Positions 16,375 through 25,244 of a stretch of DNA of 64,000 nucleotides are shown in pieces; within the stretch, counting starts at the first letter, position 1, and each line of letters starts with the position of its first letter. Source of the stretch: Promicromonospora sp042731755. Lineage in GTDB: Bacteria > Actinomycetota > Actinomycetes > Actinomycetales > Cellulomonadaceae. The stretch covers positions 1 to 64,000 of the forward strand of contig NZ_JBHWLR010000009.1 of NCBI RefSeq assembly GCF_042731755.1. Direction: 5' to 3'. A model generated the notes under the pieces. That model was not told where the DNA came from and searched no databases. It saw only the letters and a list, made by a program, of their open reading frames with translations. Made by a program: the position numbers and the translations under genes.

Positions 16375-18230
16375 TGCGGCGGCCCCAGACCCCCGGCCCC
16401 CGCGCCGTCACGGCCGCCCTCGCGGCGGCCGTGACGCTCGGCACGGCCCTGCCGGCGTCGGCCGCGGGACCGGTTGACTCGGCCGCGGCGCGGCACGCGG
16501 CGCAGGTCGACGAGCTGCCCTTCACGGTCGACTCGTCCAACCAGGCGGGCTGGTGGAAGCCGATCGACGTCGTGGGCGGCGTCACCTACGTGGCGTTCAA
16601 CGCGCCCGGCCCCACGGCCGCGACGCACGAGGTGCACGTGGCCGCGCGCGGCGCGGACGGCGTCTGGACCGACGGCTGCCTGCGGGCCGCCGACGGCTCG
16701 TGCGCCACGTTCGTGGACGACAACGGGCACAACCAGCCCTCGATCGTGGTGGACGGCGCGGGCAACGTGCACGCGTTCGTCTCGATGCACCACGAGCAGT
16801 GGAACTACTTCCGCACCACGACGCCGGGCGACGTCACGTCTCTCGTGGACGTCTCGGCGCAGCTGCCGGACCAGGACCTGGCCATCACCTACCCGGTGAC
16901 GGCCCGCGGCGCGGACGGCGACGTCTACGTCATGGCGCGCGCCGGCGCGGACCAGCGCCAGGCCCGCACCGGCAACCTGTACCACTTCGACACCGCGGCC
17001 GGCACGTGGTCGCGGGTCGCCGTCGTCGCCGACGCGGTGGGGCACTCCTTCTACCCGGACGACCTCAAGGTGGGCACGGACGGGCGCGTGCACGTGCTGT
17101 GGGAGTGGGGGCCGTGGCCCGCCGACCCGTCGCGGCACCTCGGCTCGTACGCCGTCTACGACCCGGCGGACGGCTCGTTCCGCGACGTCGCGGGCGCGAC
17201 GCTCACCACGCCGGTCACGCCTGCCACGCCGGGCGCCGTCGTCTACCAGCCGTATGTCGACGGCGAGGACATCGGCTCCTACTGGCCCGCGCTGCAGACC
17301 GCGAAGCTGTCGGTGCACGGCGACCAGCTCGACGGGATCGCCTACCGGTTCCGCACCGAGGGTGTCACGGCGTTCGACGGTTACGACGTGCGGTTCGCGC
17401 GCTGGGACGGCGCCGCGTGGCAGCGCGAGACCGTGCTCGACCTGGCGGAGCTCGGGCCGGGCGTGGAGACGTCGGCGGCCATCGAGACGACGTCGGCCGG
17501 CGCGACGACACGGGTCTACGCGGTGGTGGAGACCACCTCGTGCGTCACGGGCCAGCAGAGCGCCGTCCTGCGCGCCGAGCGGGTGCGCGGCGAGAGCGCG
17601 TGGCGGTTCGGCACGGTGGGCGAGGCCCGGACGGGCGCCCAGCGGCTGAGCGCGGTGACGGCGTCCACCGGCACGGACCAGCTCTACGTCACGGTCCCGA
17701 GCGCCGGGCAGCTCTTCCACGCCACGCTCCCCCGCACCGGCGGCACACCGGCCGGCACCACGGCGGCCCAGGTCGTGGCGGGCCTGCGCGGCGAGGCCAC
17801 GGGGGTGAACGTCGCCCGCGGCGCCGCCGTCACCGTCTCCTCGACGCTGCGCGCCGACACGGGCGGCGAGCTCGCCGTCGACGGCTCGTGCACCGACGCC
17901 AGCCGATGGATCTCCGCGCTCGACGACGCCCAGCCGGTGCTCACCGCCGACTGGGGCACCGCGACCGCCGTCGACACGGTGCGCGTGCGCAGCGGCTACA
18001 GCAGGGCGACCGGTACGGCCGACGTGCTGCGGGACTTCTCGGTCGAGCTGCACACGGCCGCCGGCTGGGTCGCCGTGGGCCAGGTCACCGGAAACACGCA
18101 GGGCACGGTGACCTTCACGTTCCCCGCCGCCACGGCGGACCAGGTCCGGCTGCTGGTCACCGACCCGTCGGCGTCGGCCACCGACGTCGCCCGCGTCTAC
18201 GAGGTCGAGGTGCTCGCCGTGGACGAGTGA
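16374..18230 (+). CDS. Secreted BNR_4-domain protein with C-terminal discoidin-like domain
   Basis: 618 residues. A cleavable signal peptide (ending near ALPASAAG) is followed by a BNR-4 beta-propeller: NGHNQPSIVVDGAGNVH, YPVTARGADGDVYV, GHSFYPDDLKVGTDGRVHV. BNR_4 proteins include several uronate-polysaccharide lyases (for example ulvan lyases), so cleavage or recognition of an acidic glycan is likely but not shown. From about residue 485 an F5/8-type-C/CBM32-like sandwich (NVARGAAVTVSS to the end) should bind carbohydrate. It is coupled to the binding-protein gene (TGATG). Confidence 0.8.
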   Translation: MRRPQTPGPRAVTAALAAAVTLGTALPASAAGPVDSAAARHAAQVDELPFTVDSSNQAGWWKPIDVVGGVTYVAFNAPGPTAATHEVHVAARGADGVWTDGCLRAADGSCATFVDDNGHNQPSIVVDGAGNVHAFVSMHHEQWNYFRTTTPGDVTSLVDVSAQLPDQDLAITYPVTARGADGDVYVMARAGADQRQARTGNLYHFDTAAGTWSRVAVVADAVGHSFYPDDLKVGTDGRVHVLWEWGPWPADPSRHLGSYAVYDPADGSFRDVAGATLTTPVTPATPGAVVYQPYVDGEDIGSYWPALQTAKLSVHGDQLDGIAYRFRTEGVTAFDGYDVRFARWDGAAWQRETVLDLAELGPGVETSAAIETTSAGATTRVYAVVETTSCVTGQQSAVLRAERVRGESAWRFGTVGEARTGAQRLSAVTASTGTDQLYVTVPSAGQLFHATLPRTGGTPAGTTAAQVVAGLRGEATGVNVARGAAVTVSSTLRADTGGELAVDGSCTDASRWISALDDAQPVLTADWGTATAVDTVRVRSGYSRATGTADVLRDFSVELHTAAGWVAVGQVTGNTQGTVTFTFPAATADQVRLLVTDPSASATDVARVYEVEVLAVDE

Positions 18231-18235
18231 CCTCC

Positions 18236-18262
18236 GGCGGGCCGGGGCGACCCCGGCCCGCC
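18236..18262 (+). terminator. Strong 12-bp hairpin after the BNR_4 gene
   Basis: GGCGGGCCGGGG (18236-18247) and CCCCGGCCCGCC (18251-18262) pair perfectly around a CGA loop, five bases after the stop. It may end or attenuate transcription before the FAD oxidoreductase gene, which has its own AAGGAG site 60 nt on. Confidence 0.6.
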
Positions 18263-18319
18263 CCGCCCCGCACACCCACGATCAGCACTCTGACCAGCAC
18301 CAAAGGAAACAAGGAGAAC

Positions 18320-20605
18320 ATGCGCACCCAGACGGTAGAAGCCGACATCGTGGTCGTCGGCGGGGGCCTCGCCGGCGTCTGTGCCGCCGTCGCGGCCGCC
18401 CGCATGGGCCGGCAGGTCGTGCTGATCAACAACCGGCCCGTGCTCGGCGGCAACTCGTCGTCCGAGGTGCGGGTGTGGGTGTGCGGGGCGACCGCGCACG
18501 GCAACCAGCGGTGGGCCCGGGAGACCGGGATCGTCGGCGAGATGTACGTGGAGAACCAGTACCGCAACCCCGAGGGGAACCCGGTCTACTGGGACGACGT
18601 GGTGCTGGACACGGTGCGGCGCGAGCAGAACATCCGGCTCTTCCTCAACACGGACGTCCGCGAGGTGCGCGCCTCGGGCCCGGACGACGCCCGGCGCATC
18701 GAGTCGGTGACCGGCTGGACCATGGCGTCGGAGATCCTCACGACGTTCACCGCCCCGGTCTTCCTGGACTGCACCGGCGACGGGCTCGTGGGGCACCTCG
18801 CGGGCGCCCGGTACCGGCTGGGCAAGGAGAGCCACGACGAGTTCGGCGAGGAGTGGGCGCCGCCGGAGGCCGTGCGGGAGTTCCTCGGGTCCACGCTCCT
18901 CTTCTACACGAAGGACCTCGGGCACCCGGTCAAGTACGTGGCGCCCGAGAGCGCCATCGACATCACGGGCACGCCCATCCCCGAGCACCGCATCATCCGC
19001 AGCGGCGACTCCGGCGCGCACTACTGGTGGATCGAGTGGGGCGGCGAGCTCGACACGGTCGACGACAACGAGCGGATCCGCGACGAGCTGCGCGGCGTCA
19101 TCCTCGGCATCTGGGACCACATCAAGAACTCCGGGAAGTTCGATGCCGACAACCTCACCCTGGAGTGGATCGGGAACGTCCCCGGCAAGCGCGAGTACCG
19201 CCGCTTCGTGGGCGACTACACGCTGCACCAGGGCGACATCGTGGACCAGACCAGGTTCGACGACGGCGTCGCGTTCGGCGGCTGGTCCATCGACCTGCAC
19301 CCCGCGCAGGGCATGTACGCGCAGGGCGCGGGCGCGCTCCAGCGCTTCTCCGACGGCGTCTTCGAGATCCCCTACCGGTCCCTGTACTCGGTCAACGTGG
19401 AGAACATGCTCTTCGCCGGCCGGGACGTCTCGGCCACGCACATCGCGTTCGGCGCCGCGCGCGTCATGGCCACCTGCGGGGCGATGGGCCAGGCCGCGGG
19501 CACCGCGGCGGCCCTGTGCGTCGAGCACGGCACCACGCCGCGCGGCGTGTACACCGACCACCTCGACGAGCTGCGGCAGACGCTGCTCGCCTGGGACGCG
19601 CCCGTCGTCGGCGTGGTGAACACCGACCCGCGCGACCTGGCGCGGCGCGCCCGCGTCACGGCGTCGAGCACCACGACGAGCATCGCCGCCCCCGTCGCCG
19701 GCTCGACCGGCGACCCCTACGACGACTTCGACGTGCACGACCTCGACGTCGACCTCGGCATCGCGCTGCCCGTGGACCCGCGCCTGGACAGCGTGGACCT
19801 GCTGGTCTCCGCCCGGCGGGACACGACCCTGAGCGTCGAGGTGTGGTCCACGGGCAGGCTCCAGAACGTGGTGCCCGCCCGCCTGGAGGGCAAGACCGAC
19901 GTGGCCGTGCCCGCGGGCGACCACCGCTGGGTCACGGCGCACGTGCCGTTCGCCCCGGAGACCCCGCAGAACGCCGTCGTCGTGCTCCGGGCCAACCCCG
20001 ACCTCGCCGTGCACACCACCGCGCCGCTCCCGCCCGGGGTGCTCACCCTGGTGCACCGCGTCGACAACGACGACCAGAACGTGCAGGTCAGCACCGACGA
20101 GCTGCTCGTGCAGTGGCCCACCAAGCCGCTGCGCGGCCGCTCCGTGGTGTTCCGGAGCGCGCCGGAGACGCGGGCGCTGGCGCCCGAGCGGGCGACGTCG
20201 GGCTCCCACCGCAACCACGGCGGGCCGAACATGTGGGCGTCCGCGCCGCTGTCCGCGGGTCGCGAGGAGTGGCTGCGCCTCGACTGGGACGAGCCCGTCA
20301 CCGCAGCAGAGGCCCGGATCGTGTTCGACGACGACCTCGACGTCGAGCTCAACACGCTCCACCACCACCGCACCCCGGACGAGGTGCTGCCGACCCTGGT
20401 GAAGGACTACCGCGTCGAGGTGCTGCCCGACGCGCCCGGCCAGGACTGGGTCACCGTCACCGCGGTGGCCGACAACCGGCAGCGGCTGCGCGTGCACCCC
20501 CTGCCGGACGGCCTCGGGCCCCTGCGGTCCGCGCGTCTCGTCGTGGGCGCCACCAACGGCGCCGCCCAGGCGCGCGTCGTGGCGTTCCGGGTGCAGGAGC
20601 GATGA
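18320..20605 (+). CDS. FAD-dependent oxidoreductase with C-terminal beta-sandwich region
   Basis: 761 residues, no signal peptide. Residues 1 to about 430 form an FAD_oxidored-type flavoenzyme: dinucleotide motif DIVVVGGGLAGVCAAVAAAR, PVLGGNSSSEVRVW, FLDCTGDGLVGHLAG, and LFAGRDVSATHIAFGAARV near the FAD ribityl site. From about 439 a 320-residue extension, rich in beta-strand, holds two segments resembling discoidin/galactose-binding sandwiches. Homologues accompany polysaccharide loci; the oxidised substrate is unknown. AAGGAG lies 4 nt before ATG 18320. The stop overlaps the next start (ATGA). Confidence 0.85.
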   Translation: MRTQTVEADIVVVGGGLAGVCAAVAAARMGRQVVLINNRPVLGGNSSSEVRVWVCGATAHGNQRWARETGIVGEMYVENQYRNPEGNPVYWDDVVLDTVRREQNIRLFLNTDVREVRASGPDDARRIESVTGWTMASEILTTFTAPVFLDCTGDGLVGHLAGARYRLGKESHDEFGEEWAPPEAVREFLGSTLLFYTKDLGHPVKYVAPESAIDITGTPIPEHRIIRSGDSGAHYWWIEWGGELDTVDDNERIRDELRGVILGIWDHIKNSGKFDADNLTLEWIGNVPGKREYRRFVGDYTLHQGDIVDQTRFDDGVAFGGWSIDLHPAQGMYAQGAGALQRFSDGVFEIPYRSLYSVNVENMLFAGRDVSATHIAFGAARVMATCGAMGQAAGTAAALCVEHGTTPRGVYTDHLDELRQTLLAWDAPVVGVVNTDPRDLARRARVTASSTTTSIAAPVAGSTGDPYDDFDVHDLDVDLGIALPVDPRLDSVDLLVSARRDTTLSVEVWSTGRLQNVVPARLEGKTDVAVPAGDHRWVTAHVPFAPETPQNAVVVLRANPDLAVHTTAPLPPGVLTLVHRVDNDDQNVQVSTDELLVQWPTKPLRGRSVVFRSAPETRALAPERATSGSHRNHGGPNMWASAPLSAGREEWLRLDWDEPVTAAEARIVFDDDLDVELNTLHHHRTPDEVLPTLVKDYRVEVLPDAPGQDWVTVTAVADNRQRLRVHPLPDGLGPLRSARLVVGATNGAAQARVVAFRVQER

Positions 20606-21507
20606 TGGCTTCGACGCCCCGACGGCGGGCCGGCACCACTACGCTGTCGGTCGTGCACAGGAAAGAGCGCACCGGCATCGTGGCGCTCGCCGTGCCGGAC
20701 CTGGAGGAGCCGTACTTCGCCGAGCTGACGGCGCTGCTCGTGCGCCGCGCCGACCAGCGCGGCCTGTCGGTGCTCATCCAGCTCACCGCGGGCGACCACG
20801 AGCGCGAGGTAAACGTCGCCAACGGCACGGGGCTGCCCCCGACCGACGGGCTGATCCACATCCCGCGCGCGCTGTCGGTCGCCGACCTGACCCGGCGCGC
20901 GACGCCCGGGCCGCTCGTGCTGCTGGGCGAGCACATCCTGGTCAGCCCGTTCACGCACGTCACGATCGACAACCGGGCCGCGTCCTACGCGGCGACGGAG
21001 CACCTCGCGCAGGTCGGCTGCGCGCGCGTGGCCTACGTCGGCACGCGGGACGCGCGCCCGTCCGACGCCGCCGACCGGCGGTACACGGGCTACCGGGACG
21101 CCGTGGCGGCCCTCGGGCTGGCGGCGGACGCCGACCTGGTCGCGCAGGTGGACGCGTTCACCCCGGACGAGGGCCTGCGCGCGGTCGCGGACCTCGTGCG
21201 GCGCGGGATCGCGTTCGACGGACTGGTGTGCGCCAACGACTCCGTGGCCTTCGGCGCGCTCGCCGCGCTCCAGGCCGCGGGGCGCACGGTGCCGGACGAC
21301 GTCGCCGTGGTGGGCATCGACGACGTGCGCGGCGCACGCTTCACGGCGCCCGCCCTGACGTCGGTCGCCCCGGACAAGGAGGCCCTGGTCGAGCGCGCGC
21401 TGAGCGAGCTCGAACGCCAGATCGCCACCCCACCCGGCGCGAACCTGCCCGTCGAGCACGTGGTGGTCGGGGCGCGCGTCGTGCCCCGGGCCAGCACGGC
21501 CCGGTGA
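20602..21507 (+). CDS. LacI/GalR-type sugar-sensor protein without a DNA-binding domain
   Basis: 301 residues that align with the effector-binding half of LacI/GalR regulators (TGIVALAVPDLEEPYFAEL, HVTIDNRAASYAATEHL, VCANDSVAFGALAALQ, VAVVGIDDVRGARFTAPALTSV). The usual N-terminal 55-residue helix-turn-helix and hinge are absent; only about 22 residues (MMASTPRRRAGTTTLSVVHR) precede the sensor domain, and the upstream sequence is the flavoenzyme's coding region, overlapped as ATGA. It therefore cannot bind DNA in the normal way. It may be a cytoplasmic sugar-binding partner, a modulator of another repressor, or a decayed regulator. Confidence 0.75.
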   Translation: MMASTPRRRAGTTTLSVVHRKERTGIVALAVPDLEEPYFAELTALLVRRADQRGLSVLIQLTAGDHEREVNVANGTGLPPTDGLIHIPRALSVADLTRRATPGPLVLLGEHILVSPFTHVTIDNRAASYAATEHLAQVGCARVAYVGTRDARPSDAADRRYTGYRDAVAALGLAADADLVAQVDAFTPDEGLRAVADLVRRGIAFDGLVCANDSVAFGALAALQAAGRTVPDDVAVVGIDDVRGARFTAPALTSVAPDKEALVERALSELERQIATPPGANLPVEHVVVGARVVPRASTAR

Positions 21508-21538
21508 GCGCGGGCCCGAACCCGGCCCCGACGCAGGC

Positions 21539-22330
21539 TCAGCCGACCGCGACCACCTGGAGGTCGCCGACCTGGCCCTCGAGGGTCGCGCGCGCCTCCG
21601 CGTCGAGCCCGTCGTCCACGACGAGCTGCTCGACGTCGCGCAGGTCGACCACGGTGGTCAGGCCGACGACGCCCCACTTGGAGTGGTCGGCCAGCACCAC
21701 GGCCCGGCCGCCCGCCGCGAGCAGCGCGCGGTCGGTCTCGGCCTCCAGGAGGTTGGGCGTGGTCAGGCCGGCCTGGAGGTCGATGCCGTGGGCGCCGAGG
21801 AACGCGATGTCCAGGTGCAGGTGCTCCAGCGAGCGCACGGCGACCGGTCCCACCAGGGAGTCCGACGGCGTCCGCACGCCGCCGGTCAGCACCACGGACT
21901 GGGTGTACGGCTCGTCGGAGCGGTCCGGACGCCGGAAGACCTCGGCCACCGGCAGGGAGTTGGTCACCACGGTGAGCTCCGGGACCTCGCGCAGCTCCTG
22001 GGCCAGCACCCACGCCGTCGTGCCGCCGGACAGGCCGACCGCCATGCCGGGCTCCACCCACGCCGCGGCGTGCTGTGCGATGGCGCGCTTCTCCGCGACC
22101 TGGCGGTGCATGCGCGTCACGAAGGTGCGGTCCTGCCGCGTCGTGTCGGTCTGCCGCGCCGTGGCGCCGCCGCGCACCTTGTCGAGCCGGCCGTGGTCCG
22201 CGAGCACCTCGATGTCGCGGCGCACGGTCATGGCGCTCACCCCGAGCTCGTCCGCGAGCTCGGCGATGCTCGCGGCACCGCGGCGCGCCACCTCGTCGAC
22301 GATCCGCGCCCTGCGCTCTGCGACCAGCAC
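21539..22330 (-). CDS. DeoR/GlpR family transcriptional regulator
   Basis: 263 residues. N-terminal DeoR helix-turn-helix (SIAELADELGVSAMTVRRDI with RGGA downstream) and the C-terminal sugar-phosphate sensor fold (VGLSGGTTAWVLAQEL, TVVTNSLPVAEV, HGIDLQAGLTTPNLLEAE, VLADHSKWG). GTG at 22330 follows AAGGGG by 5 nt. It is convergent with locus A and divergent from the esterase at 22415, so it likely represses one or both in the absence of a phosphorylated sugar intermediate. Confidence 0.9.
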   Translation of the reverse strand: MLVAERRARIVDEVARRGAASIAELADELGVSAMTVRRDIEVLADHGRLDKVRGGATARQTDTTRQDRTFVTRMHRQVAEKRAIAQHAAAWVEPGMAVGLSGGTTAWVLAQELREVPELTVVTNSLPVAEVFRRPDRSDEPYTQSVVLTGGVRTPSDSLVGPVAVRSLEHLHLDIAFLGAHGIDLQAGLTTPNLLEAETDRALLAAGGRAVVLADHSKWGVVGLTTVVDLRDVEQLVVDDGLDAEARATLEGQVGDLQVVAVG

Positions 22331-22414
22331 ACCTACCCCTTTCGACGACCGGCTCAGTGTGCCACGAGCCACGCGCCGCGCCGCCGACCCGCGCCCTGAC
22401 GAAGGAACCCCGCC

Positions 22415-23461
22415 GTGACCGATCCCGCGCTCCCGCCCCTGCCCAGCCCCTACGACCGGTGGTTTCCCGGCAGCCCGATCGACGGGACCTACGGGTACGA
22501 CCGCGCCGCGCTGCTCGGCGTGGCGCCCGCCGCCGAGCCCGACGGGTACGCGGACCTGTGGAGCTCCTGGTACGAGCGGGCGCGGGAGGTCCGGGCCGAG
22601 GTGGTGCTCGAACCGCAGGGGCGGCACGGCGCGCACGACGTGTCGGTCGTGACGTTCACGGCCGACGGCGGCCTGCGGCTGCGCGCCTGGGTAGCGCTCC
22701 CGCTCGACGGGCCGCCCCGGGTGGGCGTGGTGCACAGCCACGGGTACGGCGGCCGGCAGGCGCCGAGCTTCGAGCGGGTGCCGCGCGACGCCGCCGTCAT
22801 CTTTCCCGTCGCGCGGGGCCTCGGCGCGCTGAACACCGGCGTCGGCGCCCCGGACACCAGCGCGCGGCACGTGCTGCACGGCATCGAGTCCGTCGCGACC
22901 TACACCGTGGGCCGCAGCGCCGTGGACCTGTGGCACGCGGCGACCGCCCTGCTCGACGTGCTGGCGGGGCGCGACGCCGCCCTCGGGGAGCTGCCGCTGT
23001 ACTTCGTCGGCACGAGCTTCGGCGGCGGGATCGGCGCGCTGGCCGTGCCGTGGGACGACCGGTTCGTCGGGGCGACGCTGGAGGTGCCGACCTTCGGCCA
23101 GCACGACCTGCGCCTGCGCCTGCGCTGCACCGGCAGCGGCGAGGCAGTGCGCCACCACGTCGCCGACCACCCGGAGGCCCGCGAGGTGCTGGCGTTCCAC
23201 GACGCGTCCGTCGCGGCCGGGCACCTGCGGGTCCCGACCCGTGTCGAGTGCGCCCTCTGGGACGTGCACGTGCCGCCGCCTGGGCAGTTCGCCGTGGCCA
23301 ACGCGGTGGGGCGCGCAGGTGGCTCGCGGCTGGAGCTCGCCGTGCACACGGCCGGGCACGCCGACTACCCGGGCATGGCGCGCGAGCTGGCGACGGCGTT
23401 CGCGGCCACGCGGGAGCACATCCGGTCGGCTGTGGCGGGGGCGGCTACCGCGGCAGGGTGA
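22415..23461 (+). CDS. Acetylxylan-esterase-like alpha/beta hydrolase
   Basis: 348 residues, cytoplasmic. The alpha/beta-hydrolase core includes VGVVHSHGYGGRQ, the nucleophile elbow GTSFGGG (CE7 enzymes usually have GxSQGG) and the catalytic His in HTAGHADYPG; the acid probably lies in the ALWDVHVPPPGQ segment. CE7-type enzymes remove acetyl groups from imported oligosaccharides. GTG 22415 has AAGGAA upstream. Its last 17 bp overlap the convergent map gene. Placement beside the DeoR gene suggests co-regulation with locus A. Confidence 0.75.
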   Translation: MTDPALPPLPSPYDRWFPGSPIDGTYGYDRAALLGVAPAAEPDGYADLWSSWYERAREVRAEVVLEPQGRHGAHDVSVVTFTADGGLRLRAWVALPLDGPPRVGVVHSHGYGGRQAPSFERVPRDAAVIFPVARGLGALNTGVGAPDTSARHVLHGIESVATYTVGRSAVDLWHAATALLDVLAGRDAALGELPLYFVGTSFGGGIGALAVPWDDRFVGATLEVPTFGQHDLRLRLRCTGSGEAVRHHVADHPEAREVLAFHDASVAAGHLRVPTRVECALWDVHVPPPGQFAVANAVGRAGGSRLELAVHTAGHADYPGMARELATAFAATREHIRSAVAGAATAAG

Positions 23462-24221
23462 GGATCTCCGCCCCGTCGTCGGTGATGGCGATGGTGTGCT
23501 CGCTGTGCGCCGTACGGCAGCCGGTCACGCTGCGCAGGGTCCAGCCGTCGGCGTCGGTCACCAGCTCGTCGGTGTCCGCCATGACCCACGGCTCCAGCGC
23601 GAGCAGCAGCCCCGGGCGCAGCCGGTAGCCGCGGCCGGGCCGCCCGGTGTTCGCGACGTGCGGGTCCTGGTGCATGGTCGACCCGATGCCGTGCCCGCCG
23701 AACTCGGTGTTGATCGGATAGCCCGCCCCGCCGAGCACGGTGCCGATGGCGTGCGACAGGTCGCCGATGCGTGCCCCCGGCCCGGCGGCGGCGATGCCCG
23801 CGGCCAGCGCGCGCTCGGTCACCTCGATGAGCGCGCCGCTCCCGGCGTCGGCCGCCCGGTCCCCGCCCACCACGAAGCTGATCGCGGAGTCCGCGGCGAT
23901 CCCGTCCAGGGACACGGCCAGGTCGAGCGTCAGCAGGTCGCCGTCGGCGAGCCGGTAGTCGTAGGGCATCCCGTGCAGGACGGCGTCGTTCACGGCCGTG
24001 CAGATATAGTGGCCGAACGGCCCGCGGCCGAAGGACGGCGCGTAGTCGACGTAGCAGGACTGCGCCCCGGCCGCGGCGATCATCTCCCGGGTCCACCGGT
24101 CGATGTCCAGGAGGTTGGTGCCGGCCGTGGCGCGGTCCCGCAGCGTGTGCAGGATGCCGGCGACCAGCGCGCCCGACTCCCTGGCGCGGGCCAGCTCGGT
24201 GGGGTTGAGGATCTCGATCAT
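23445..24221 (-). CDS. map: Methionine aminopeptidase, type I
   Basis: 258 residues; removes the initiator Met from nascent proteins. The metal ligands are recognisable: two Asp in LTLDLAVSLDGIAADSAIS, His in GGHGIGSTMHQDPH, Glu in LLALEPWVM and Glu in TAHSEHT. It lacks the N-terminal SH3-binding extension of some actinobacterial MAPs. It does not sit beside adk-infA as a housekeeping map does, so it is probably a paralogue; being divergent from a small XRE regulator over a palindromic intergenic region suggests it is conditionally expressed. Confidence 0.9.
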   Translation of the reverse strand: MIEILNPTELARARESGALVAGILHTLRDRATAGTNLLDIDRWTREMIAAAGAQSCYVDYAPSFGRGPFGHYICTAVNDAVLHGMPYDYRLADGDLLTLDLAVSLDGIAADSAISFVVGGDRAADAGSGALIEVTERALAAGIAAAGPGARIGDLSHAIGTVLGGAGYPINTEFGGHGIGSTMHQDPHVANTGRPGRGYRLRPGLLLALEPWVMADTDELVTDADGWTLRSVTGCRTAHSEHTIAITDDGAEILTLPR

Positions 24222-24242
24222 GGGGTGCCCTTCGCGTGCCTA

Positions 24243-24284
24243 CCAATAACTATCCCGGCCATGTTATCCCGGTATTAGTATTGG
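24243..24284. promoter_or_regulatory. Operator region between map and the XRE gene
   Basis: CCAATA (24243-24248) is mirrored by TATTGG (24279-24284), with ACTA/TAGT-like inner bases, and the octamer TATCCCGG occurs twice (24251 and 24265). The whole 66-bp divergent gap is unusually AT-rich for this window. Most likely the binding region of the adjacent XRE protein controlling both genes. Confidence 0.5.
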
Positions 24285-24287
24285 GTC

Positions 24288-24563
24288 ATGGTCAGGCTGC
24301 CGCTCACCCCCGCCGACGTCGAGCGCGGACAGCGCCTCGGCGCCCTCCTGCGCCGCGCCCGCGGGGACCGCTCGATGCTGGAGACCGCGCTCGACGCCCG
24401 CGTCTCCCCCGAGACCCTGCGCAAGATCGAGTCAGGCCGGGTGGCCACGCCCGCCTTCCCGACCATCGCGGCGATCGCCGACGTGCTGGGCCTGTCCCTC
24501 GACGAGGTGTGGGCAGAGATCAGCCGGCCAGACGTGACCACCCGCAACGGCCTTGCCTCCTAG
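24288..24563 (+). CDS. Small XRE-family helix-turn-helix regulator
   Basis: 91 residues, essentially one HTH_3 domain: RLGALLRRARGDRS, then SPETLRKIESGRVATPAFPT and IAAIADVLGLSLDEVW. No effector domain. It is transcribed away from map, with its ATG only 4 bases after the inverted repeat, so it probably autoregulates and represses map. No toxin-like partner is adjacent, so a toxin-antitoxin role is not supported. Confidence 0.85.
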   Translation: MVRLPLTPADVERGQRLGALLRRARGDRSMLETALDARVSPETLRKIESGRVATPAFPTIAAIADVLGLSLDEVWAEISRPDVTTRNGLAS

Positions 24564-24610
24564 CTCCGCCGGCAAGGCGCTGGTCTCATGGCAACCGGAA
24601 GGAACCTGAC

Positions 24611-25234
24611 GTGGAGTGGACGCAGCTCGCCGGGGACCTCCTGGGCGTCTTCTTCTTCGCCGTGTCGGGCTCGCTGCTCGCCGCCCAGCGCCAGTTCGAC
24701 ATCGTCGGGTCGCTGCTGCTCGGCACCTGCGTCGGCCTGGGCGGCGGCATCCTGCGCGACGTGATCCTCGACGTCGGCGTGCCGCGGGCCTTCGACTCGC
24801 CCGTCTACCTGGTCCCGCCCGTGGTCGCCGCGGTGGTCGTGTACTTCTTCGCGCACGTCGTGCGGCGCTTCCACGACCTGCTGATCACGTTCGACGCCGC
24901 CGGCATGGCGCTCTTCGCGGTCACCGGCACCCTCGTCTCGCTGGCCGCGGGCATGAACCCGGTGGCTTCCGCGATCCTCGGCCTGGTGACGGCGGTGGGC
25001 GGCGGCGTCATCCGCGACGTCATCGCCAACGACGTGCCGCAGATCTTCCGCGCCCGCGGCCTGTACGCCATCCCGGCGCTGCTCGGGGCCGCGCTGACCA
25101 GTGCGCTGGTGTGGGCGGACTGGTTCAACATCGGCACGGGCTCGGCCGTGGCCGCGCTGGTGTTCGCGCTGCGGATGGTCTCCCTGCGCTACCGCTGGCA
25201 GGCGCCGCCGGCCGGCAGCCCGGGCACGGCCTGA
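24611..25234 (+). CDS. TRIC-type cation channel family protein (UPF0126)
   Basis: 207 residues with seven predicted membrane helices in two similar halves. Each half carries the hallmark GGG-x-x-RD motif: GGGILRDVILD (near 45) and GGGVIRDVIANDVPQIF (near 130). The family folds like trimeric intracellular cation channels; bacterial members conduct potassium in vitro, and some are reported as glycine-related, so physiology is open. GTG 24611 follows GGAAGGAA. It lies 47 bp after the XRE gene on the same strand. Confidence 0.88.
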   Translation: MEWTQLAGDLLGVFFFAVSGSLLAAQRQFDIVGSLLLGTCVGLGGGILRDVILDVGVPRAFDSPVYLVPPVVAAVVVYFFAHVVRRFHDLLITFDAAGMALFAVTGTLVSLAAGMNPVASAILGLVTAVGGGVIRDVIANDVPQIFRARGLYAIPALLGAALTSALVWADWFNIGTGSAVAALVFALRMVSLRYRWQAPPAGSPGTA

Positions 25235-25244
25235 CGCCCGGGCC

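Noticed and set aside
24222..24563. Toxin-antitoxin pair around the XRE gene
   Set aside because: The neighbour is a full-length methionine aminopeptidase and the other side a TRIC channel; no toxin-like protein is present.
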